From assembly GCA_903885195.1 (NCBI GenBank), contig CAISHQ010000127.1, positions 1 to 39,945 on the forward strand: a DNA stretch of 39,945 nucleotides, written 5' to 3'. Every line of letters begins with the position of its first letter. The stretch's first letter is position 1. The translations under genes and the position numbers were made by a program. Of this stretch, positions 35,714 to 39,945 are shown in pieces. This DNA is from an uncultured Pseudomonadota bacterium (GTDB lineage Bacteria; Pseudomonadota; Gammaproteobacteria; Steroidobacterales; Steroidobacteraceae). The notes under the pieces were generated by a model, which did not search any database, had not been told where the DNA came from, and saw only the letters and a list, made by a program, of their open reading frames with translations.

Positions 35714-35842
35714 ATGGCACAGACACCCGATGACGCCGAGCGATCGCGCCGCGTAAGACGCAGCGCGATCATCCTTGGTTTGGTTGCAGCAAGCTTCTAC
35801 GTCGGGTTTATCCTCATGTCCGTGCTCGGATGGCGGCAGTGA
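35714..35842 (+). CDS. 42-aa single-pass membrane protein in cox operon
   Basis: Small ORF of 42 aa: a charged N-terminus ([12 protein letters not shown]), one membrane helix ([18 protein letters not shown]) and end SVLGWRQ. It lies 8 nt after coxA, and its TGA overlaps the in-frame GTG (35839) of cox11. Basic residues before the helix predict the N-terminus inside. The place and shape match the small oxidase assembly proteins annotated next to cox11 in other proteobacteria. Function is unproven. Confidence 0.75.
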   Translation: MAQTPDDAERSRRVRRSAIILGLVAASFYVGFILMSVLGWRQ

Positions 35843-36393
35843 GCGAAGACACCCGCGAACGACGCAACCGTCGGCTGACGCATCAATTGCTCGGCATGGC
35901 GGTGGGCGCGTTCGCATTCGGTTTCGCCCTGATCCCGCTCTACGACGTGCTCTGCGAGGTCACGGGTGTCGGCAATCCGAAGGATCTGCTGAAGGCCTCC
36001 ACGGTGACCGTGGAGACGCCCGACGAAAACCGACTTGTGACGGTCGAGTTCATCGCCGAACTGCCCACGGTGGGCAGCTGGACGTTCAAGCCCGTCGTCG
36101 CGGAAATGAAAGTGCACCCCGGTCGGCTCTACGAGATCGACTACGTCGCGCATAACCTCACCGGCCGCGACACCGTCGCGCAAGCGGTGCCTACGGTGTC
36201 TCCCGGCAAGGCCACGGCGTTCTTCCGCAAGACCGAGTGCTTTTGTTTCGTACCGCAAAACTTTGCGCGTGACGAAACGCGAACAATGCCCGTGCGCTTC
36301 GTCGTCGACCCGGCGCTGCCGAAAACGCTCGACCGAATCACGCTCTCTTATACTTTTTACGACAACTCGACGCGGGTCGCCGCGCTGAACTAG
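35830..36393 (+). CDS. ctaG: Cytochrome c oxidase assembly protein Cox11/CtaG
   Basis: Copper chaperone that delivers copper to CuB of subunit I, 187 aa. One N-terminal membrane helix (about 18-40), then a periplasmic Ig-like domain with the copper-binding CFCF in [14 protein letters not shown] (about 137). The start may be ATG 35830 or GTG 35839, the latter giving a GTGA overlap with the small upstream gene. Confidence 0.96.
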   Translation: MAAVSEDTRERRNRRLTHQLLGMAVGAFAFGFALIPLYDVLCEVTGVGNPKDLLKASTVTVETPDENRLVTVEFIAELPTVGSWTFKPVVAEMKVHPGRLYEIDYVAHNLTGRDTVAQAVPTVSPGKATAFFRKTECFCFVPQNFARDETRTMPVRFVVDPALPKTLDRITLSYTFYDNSTRVAALN

Positions 36394-36403
36394 GAAGAAG
36401 ACC

Positions 36404-37297
36404 ATGGCCAACGCCCACACCAACGATCATCCTGCCGACAAATATTACGTACCGCACGAAAGCCCGTGGCCGATCTACGGTTCAGCAACCCTGTTCGTGT
36501 TCATGATCGGCCTGTGCGGCTGGTTGAACGAGTGGTACGGCCCTTGGATCTTCGCAGTGGGCGTGCTGATGCTGGTGGGTCTGTTCGTCGGCTGGTTTGC
36601 CGTTGTCATCGGCGAGCACCAGCGCGGCATGTACAACATGCAAGTCGACAAGTCCTTCCGCATGGGGATGATGTGGTTCATCTTCTCGGAAGTGATGTTC
36701 TTCGCAGCGTTCTTCGGCGCGCTGTTCTACGCTCGGCAGTTGTCGGTGCCATGGATCGGCGGCGAGGGCGTCAAGTTCCTCAACGGTTTGCTGCTCTGGC
36801 AGGACTACAGCCCGGCCTGGCCCACGAACGGTCCGGAGGCGCTCGGCCCGCGTGACGACGGCAGCTTCGAGACGATCCCCGCGTTTGGTTTGCCGGCGAT
36901 CAACACCGCCATCCTGCTGCTGTCGGGCGTGACCATCACCATCGCGCATCACGCGCTGAAGGAAGGCAACCGCCGCATCCTCAACATCTTCCTCGCGGCC
37001 ACCTTCCTGCTCGGCTTCCTGTTCCTCGGTCTGCAGGCCGAAGAATACATCCATGCCTATACCGAGCTCGGTCTGACGCTCTCTACGGGCATCTACGGCT
37101 CAACGTTCTTCATGCTGACCGGGTTCCACGGCATGCACGTCACGCTCGGCGCCATCATGCTGCTCGTGATCTGGTTCAGGACGATGAAGGGCCACTTCAC
37201 GCCGCAGCGACACTTCGGCTTCGAAGCTGTCGCCTGGTACTGGCACTTCGTCGACGTGGTCTGGCTCGGCCTGTTCGTATTCGTCTACTGGGTCTGA
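36404..37297 (+). CDS. coxC: Cytochrome c oxidase subunit III
   Basis: Seven-helix subunit III, 297 aa, which stabilises the oxidase and its D-pathway. Typical blocks are PHESPWPIYGS, MMWFIFSEVMFFAAFFGALFYA with the membrane Glu, ATFLLGFLFLGLQ, FFMLTGFHGMHVTLG and the final WYWHFVDVVWLGLF. A 10-bp stem terminator follows. Confidence 0.97.
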   Translation: MANAHTNDHPADKYYVPHESPWPIYGSATLFVFMIGLCGWLNEWYGPWIFAVGVLMLVGLFVGWFAVVIGEHQRGMYNMQVDKSFRMGMMWFIFSEVMFFAAFFGALFYARQLSVPWIGGEGVKFLNGLLLWQDYSPAWPTNGPEALGPRDDGSFETIPAFGLPAINTAILLLSGVTITIAHHALKEGNRRILNIFLAATFLLGFLFLGLQAEEYIHAYTELGLTLSTGIYGSTFFMLTGFHGMHVTLGAIMLLVIWFRTMKGHFTPQRHFGFEAVAWYWHFVDVVWLGLFVFVYWV

Positions 37298-37336
37298 GCC
37301 CAGATCCGGCGACTCCGCCGTTTGATGGTTCAGCAG

Positions 37337-37360
37337 TTCGGGCCGGGCAACCGGCCCGAA
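37337..37360. terminator. Terminator between coxC and the DUF2909 gene
   Basis: TTCGGGCCGG (37337-37346), GNRA-type loop GCAA, CCGGCCCGAA (37351-37360): a perfect 10-bp stem followed by TGCTTTCT on the plus strand. It lies between convergent genes and could serve both. Confidence 0.65.
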
Positions 37361-37376
37361 TGCTTTCTGGGCGCTG

Positions 37377-37589
37377 TCAGCGGCCGGCGCCGAGGGGCTG
37401 TATCAGGCCGAGCGCCCAAGCACCCATCAGAGCGAGAAACAGCGCGACGGACAAGGCTACGCGGACCGTCAACGCCCGCACCATTTTTTTCGAGTCGCCC
37501 TTGTCGGTCATGAGGTGGAACAACGCCGAGCCCAGACTGAAGAGGATCCCGAGCATCACGAGGCCGACAAAAATCCGAAAGAGTTCCAT
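37377..37589 (-). CDS. DUF2909 twin-transmembrane protein
   Basis: 70-aa protein with two membrane helices (about 6-26 and 43-65) joined by a charged loop (TDKGDSKKMVRALTVRVA). This is the DUF2909 pattern, found beside cox genes in gammaproteobacteria, but no reaction is known. It points against the cox genes and its ATG lies 18 bp from the SURF1 start. TATAAT (plus-strand 37597-37602) ends 7 nt before the ATG, so the mRNA may be leaderless. Confidence 0.88.
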   Translation of the reverse strand: MELFRIFVGLVMLGILFSLGSALFHLMTDKGDSKKMVRALTVRVALSVALFLALMGAWALGLIQPLGAGR

Positions 37590-37595
37590 ACCGGG

Positions 37596-37602
37596 TATTA
37601 TA
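37596..37602. promoter_or_regulatory. Symmetric -10 element (TATTATA) between divergent genes
   Basis: On the plus strand TATTAT (37596-37601) ends 6 nt before the SURF1 GTG. On the minus strand TATAAT (37602-37597) ends 7 nt before the DUF2909 ATG. Neither side has a good -35. If used, both transcripts would start at or next to the start codon. Confidence 0.4.
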
Positions 37603-37607
37603 GGCCC

Positions 37608-38372
37608 GTGCCACTTCGAATCGCCGTTGGCCGCAGGGTTTTTTCCCCATCGTGGCTGATGACCGTCCTCACGCTCGTCCTGCTCGTGCTGTTCGTCAGC
37701 CTCGGGCGCTGGCAGTGGGGTCGGGCCGAACTCAAAAGTGTCCAGCAAGGCGAGTTCGCTGCCGGTGCGCAGCAACAGCAAGCGCTGGGCAATCGCTCGA
37801 CGCAAGACCTCGCGCGTTATACGCGCGTGAACGTCAGCGGCGAATGGGATGTGGCGAGACAGTTTCTGCTCGACAACCGCACGCGCGACGGTCGAGCCGG
37901 ATACGAGGTGTTGACGCCGCTGCGACTTGAAGACGGTCGCTGGTTGCTCGTCAACCGCGGCTGGGTGCCGTTCAGTGGTTATCGTGATGCCTTGCCGGAG
38001 GTGGCTGCGGCACTTTCGGGCACAGAGGGTCGAGTCGGTATCCGTGGTGTGCTCGATGAGTTGCCGACGGCGGGGCTCGCCGGCGGACGCGCACCGCCGG
38101 CCGTGCAGGGAGGGTGGCCTCGCGTCACCGCGTTTCCGACTGCGGCGGAATTGCGTGCGGCGTTGGCCAATCCGGACGAGCCGGCGCCACGACTCGAGGC
38201 GCGCGTGCTGTTGCTCGATGAGGGCGAGGCCAGCGGATATGTTCGGGGCTGGAAGCCCTTCGCCAAGGGGCCGGAGCAGAACTGGTCCTACGCGATCCAG
38301 TGGTGGGCTTTCGCCGTAGTGCTGCTGGTGTTGTACGTCGCACTGAACTTGAAGAAGGACGATGGAGCATGA
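37608..38372 (+). CDS. SURF1 family cytochrome oxidase biogenesis protein
   Basis: SURF1/Shy1 homologue, 254 aa, which helps insert heme a into subunit I. Two membrane helices: one near the N-terminus (LMTVLTLVLLVLFVSLGRWQ) and one near the C-terminus (WWAFAVVLLVLYVALNL), with a periplasmic loop between carrying GRWLLVNRGWVP. The GTG at 37608 gives a normal N-terminus; upstream frame would run over the DUF2909 gene. The stop overlaps the next ATG as ATGA. Confidence 0.92.
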   Translation: MPLRIAVGRRVFSPSWLMTVLTLVLLVLFVSLGRWQWGRAELKSVQQGEFAAGAQQQQALGNRSTQDLARYTRVNVSGEWDVARQFLLDNRTRDGRAGYEVLTPLRLEDGRWLLVNRGWVPFSGYRDALPEVAAALSGTEGRVGIRGVLDELPTAGLAGGRAPPAVQGGWPRVTAFPTAAELRAALANPDEPAPRLEARVLLLDEGEASGYVRGWKPFAKGPEQNWSYAIQWWAFAVVLLVLYVALNLKKDDGA

Positions 38373-38974
38373 GTACTTCCACAAATGCCGGTGATACCGC
38401 ACCCAAGGGACGAGGCGCGCTGATCGGCCTTGCGGCCCTGTTCTTTTTGCCTCTGCTCGGTGCGTTCTGGCTGTATTACGCGGGCGGCTGGCGCCCCGCA
38501 GGCGCCACCAACTACGGCGAACTCATCAGCCCGGCGCGACCCCTCATCGCGACAACGCTGCTCAACATGGACGGGATCGTCGCGTCGCCGGAACTCTTCA
38601 AGGGCAAATGGACGCTGGTCCACCTCAACGACGGCACCTGTGACGAAACCTGTCGCAAAGCGCTGTGGACCGCTCGACAGACCCGCCTGCTGCTCGCGGA
38701 GGACATGGATCGGGTGCAGCGCGCCTTCGTCGTCACCGGCAATTGCTGCGATCGAGACTTCCTCACGAGGGAACACCCGGGACTGCTGACGGTCTCACCT
38801 TCGGGGCCTGCAGCGGCTGAGTGGCTCGCGCAGTTTCCGCAGAAACCCGGCACACCGTACGTCTACATCGTCGATCCGCTCGGGAACCTGATGATGCGCT
38901 TCGATGTACGGGAAAATCCGAAAGGCCTGCTGTCTGACCTCGAAAAGCTGCTCAAACTCTCACACATCGGCTGA
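38369..38974 (+). CDS. SCO-like thioredoxin-fold membrane protein
   Basis: 201-aa protein with one N-terminal membrane helix (about 17-36) and a periplasmic thioredoxin-like domain. WTLVHLNDGTCDETCRKALW carries a CxxxC motif at the place of the copper/redox Cys pair of SCO1/SenC. A second pair, GNCC, follows. The later conserved His of SCO proteins is not obvious. The place between SURF1 and heme A synthase argues for a role in oxidase assembly, by inference. Its ATG is coupled to SURF1. Confidence 0.8.
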   Translation: MSTSTNAGDTAPKGRGALIGLAALFFLPLLGAFWLYYAGGWRPAGATNYGELISPARPLIATTLLNMDGIVASPELFKGKWTLVHLNDGTCDETCRKALWTARQTRLLLAEDMDRVQRAFVVTGNCCDRDFLTREHPGLLTVSPSGPAAAEWLAQFPQKPGTPYVYIVDPLGNLMMRFDVRENPKGLLSDLEKLLKLSHIG

Positions 38975-38977
38975 GTC

Positions 38978-39945
38978 ATGAACGCACACACCATCCCCGC
39001 AGGCGCTGTGGCGCTGCGTCGTCTTGCCTTCACCGGCATGCTGCTGTGTCTGGTCGTCGTGGTACTCGGGGCCTGGGTGCGCCTGACCGACGCCGGTCTC
39101 GGCTGTCCGGACTGGCCCGGCTGCTATGGCCACGTCACGCCCGCCGGCGCCGAGAAAAACGAAGGTAAGATCGAATCGTATTCGCCGGGCTGGGACTACG
39201 ACTCGGGCAAAGCCTGGCGCGAGATGATCCATCGTTATGCGGCTACCGCGCTCGGTCTGATCATCGTGCTGATCACCGCAATCGCGCTGGCCTATCGACG
39301 TGAGCGCCCCGTCAGTCCGCTGTTCGCCACGGCCTTGCTCGTTGTGGTGCTACTGCAAGGCATGCTCGGCGCTTTCACGGTGTGGTGGCTCGTCAAGCCA
39401 CTCGTCGTCGTGCTGCATCTGACCGGCGGATTGACCACGCTGTCGTTGCTGACCTGGCTCTGGCTCGACATGCGGCGTCGTACGAAATTGGTGTCGCCAC
39501 CACCTGGCGCCACCAAGATCGCCGTGCTCGATGCCGCGCGTCGTATGGCGATTGTCGCGACCGTCGTGGTATCGCTGCAGATCATGCTCGGTGGTTGGAC
39601 CAGCAGCAACTACGCGGCCGTCGCCTGCCCGGATCTGCCCCAATGCCAGAACCAATGGTGGCCCGAGGGCATGAACTTCGATGAGGCCTTTGTGCTCTGG
39701 CGCGGCCTCGACATCAACTACACGGGCGGCGTGCTCGAACATCCTTCGCGCGTCGCCATCCATTTCACGCATCGACTCGGTGCCATCATCGCCACCCTCG
39801 CCGTAGTGCTGGCCGCGTGGCTTGCTATCCGCAATGCCCCCACAGCACTCGTCCGTCGCGCGGGTTGGTGGGCACTCGGTGCACTGGGTCTGCAATTGCT
39901 CATAGCGGTGATGATGATCCTCAAGGCGTTTCCGCTGTGGCTCGC
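38978..39945 (+). CDS. ctaA: Heme A synthase, COX15/CtaA (partial)
   Basis: Membrane enzyme that oxidises heme O to heme A for the aa3 oxidase. 322 codons are present, with the C-terminus beyond the window. Visible marks are VRLTDAGLGCPDWPGCYG near the N-terminus, the heme His in MIHRYAATALG, VLHLTGGLTTL and FTHRLGAIIA, and a second Cys loop, YAAVACPDLPQCQNQWWP. About seven membrane helices are seen before the cut. The ATG lies 3 nt after the SCO-like gene. Confidence 0.95.
   Translation, partial: MNAHTIPAGAVALRRLAFTGMLLCLVVVVLGAWVRLTDAGLGCPDWPGCYGHVTPAGAEKNEGKIESYSPGWDYDSGKAWREMIHRYAATALGLIIVLITAIALAYRRERPVSPLFATALLVVVLLQGMLGAFTVWWLVKPLVVVLHLTGGLTTLSLLTWLWLDMRRRTKLVSPPPGATKIAVLDAARRMAIVATVVVSLQIMLGGWTSSNYAAVACPDLPQCQNQWWPEGMNFDEAFVLWRGLDINYTGGVLEHPSRVAIHFTHRLGAIIATLAVVLAAWLAIRNAPTALVRRAGWWALGALGLQLLIAVMMILKAFPLWL

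Noticed and set aside
1-39945. tRNA genes, CRISPR arrays, insertion sequences, phage or defence genes
   Set aside because: Reading both strands gave no cloverleaf, spaced repeats, transposase or defence-type proteins.

Overview
This is a GC-rich, gene-dense chromosomal window from a gammaproteobacterium. The gene neighbourhoods gmk-rpoZ-spoT-ridA-recG, ubiC-ubiA, rph-rdgB-hemW, aroK-aroB, ybbAP/tesA and bioBFHCD, together with an aa3 cytochrome c oxidase cluster, fit the Nevskiales/Steroidobacterales/Xanthomonadales side of the class. That placement is inferred from gene order and protein style, not from a search. I see no mobile elements, phage genes, CRISPR arrays, tRNA or rRNA. It is a housekeeping region, and its interest lies mostly in gene junctions and short regulatory sequences.

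Layout. 1-4556: a partial metallophosphoesterase, the YbbP permease and the YbbA ATPase (minus strand), divergent from the esterase gene tesA. 4611-6284: fadD. 6281-9059: aroK-aroB-dgt (minus), divergent from mrcA (PBP1A) and an uncharacterised gene. 12386-15573: gltA, an M48 protease and rpmE, all minus. 15574-15938: the only long gap; it holds the rpmE promoter, a DnaA-box cluster and an AT-rich tract. 15939-18463: rph-rdgB-hemW (minus). 18561-19442: yicC, convergent with a cyclic-nucleotide-binding protein gene. 20103-27302: gmk, rpoZ, spoT, ridA, recG, ubiC, ubiA (plus), followed by convergent comF. 28139-32542: the biotin operon bioB-F-H-C-D behind a likely BirA operator. 32621-39945: DUF2244 gene, coxB, coxA, a 42-aa membrane protein, ctaG/cox11, coxC, a convergent DUF2909 gene, SURF1, an SCO-like protein and heme A synthase (cut by the window end).

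How the genes work together. The right-hand 7 kb encode the core subunits of an aa3-type oxidase with copper (Cox11, SCO-like), heme A (CtaA, SURF1) and membrane assembly factors. The biotin operon holds the pimeloyl-ACP methyl-ester route genes (bioC, bioH) and the ring-assembly genes bioF, bioD and bioB; no bioA is present in the window. gmk-rpoZ-spoT links GTP supply, RNA polymerase and (p)ppGpp turnover.

The most unusual signal is a recurring short tandem duplication exactly at translational junctions: rph/rdgB (14 bp), gmk (20 bp) and bioH/bioC (14 and 15 bp), with a 15-bp case at spoT/ridA. In the first three the 14- and 20-bp units create 5- to 7-codon mini-ORFs whose stop codon overlaps the next start codon, giving ladders of ATGA/GTGA stop-start overlaps. 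Other points are the DnaA-box/AT-rich gap near 15.8 kb, the BirA-like operator on the bioB -35 element, the ybbA/tesA 5' ends that overlap each other, a symmetric -10 element between SURF1 and the DUF2909 gene, and a BioC with a degraded SAM motif.
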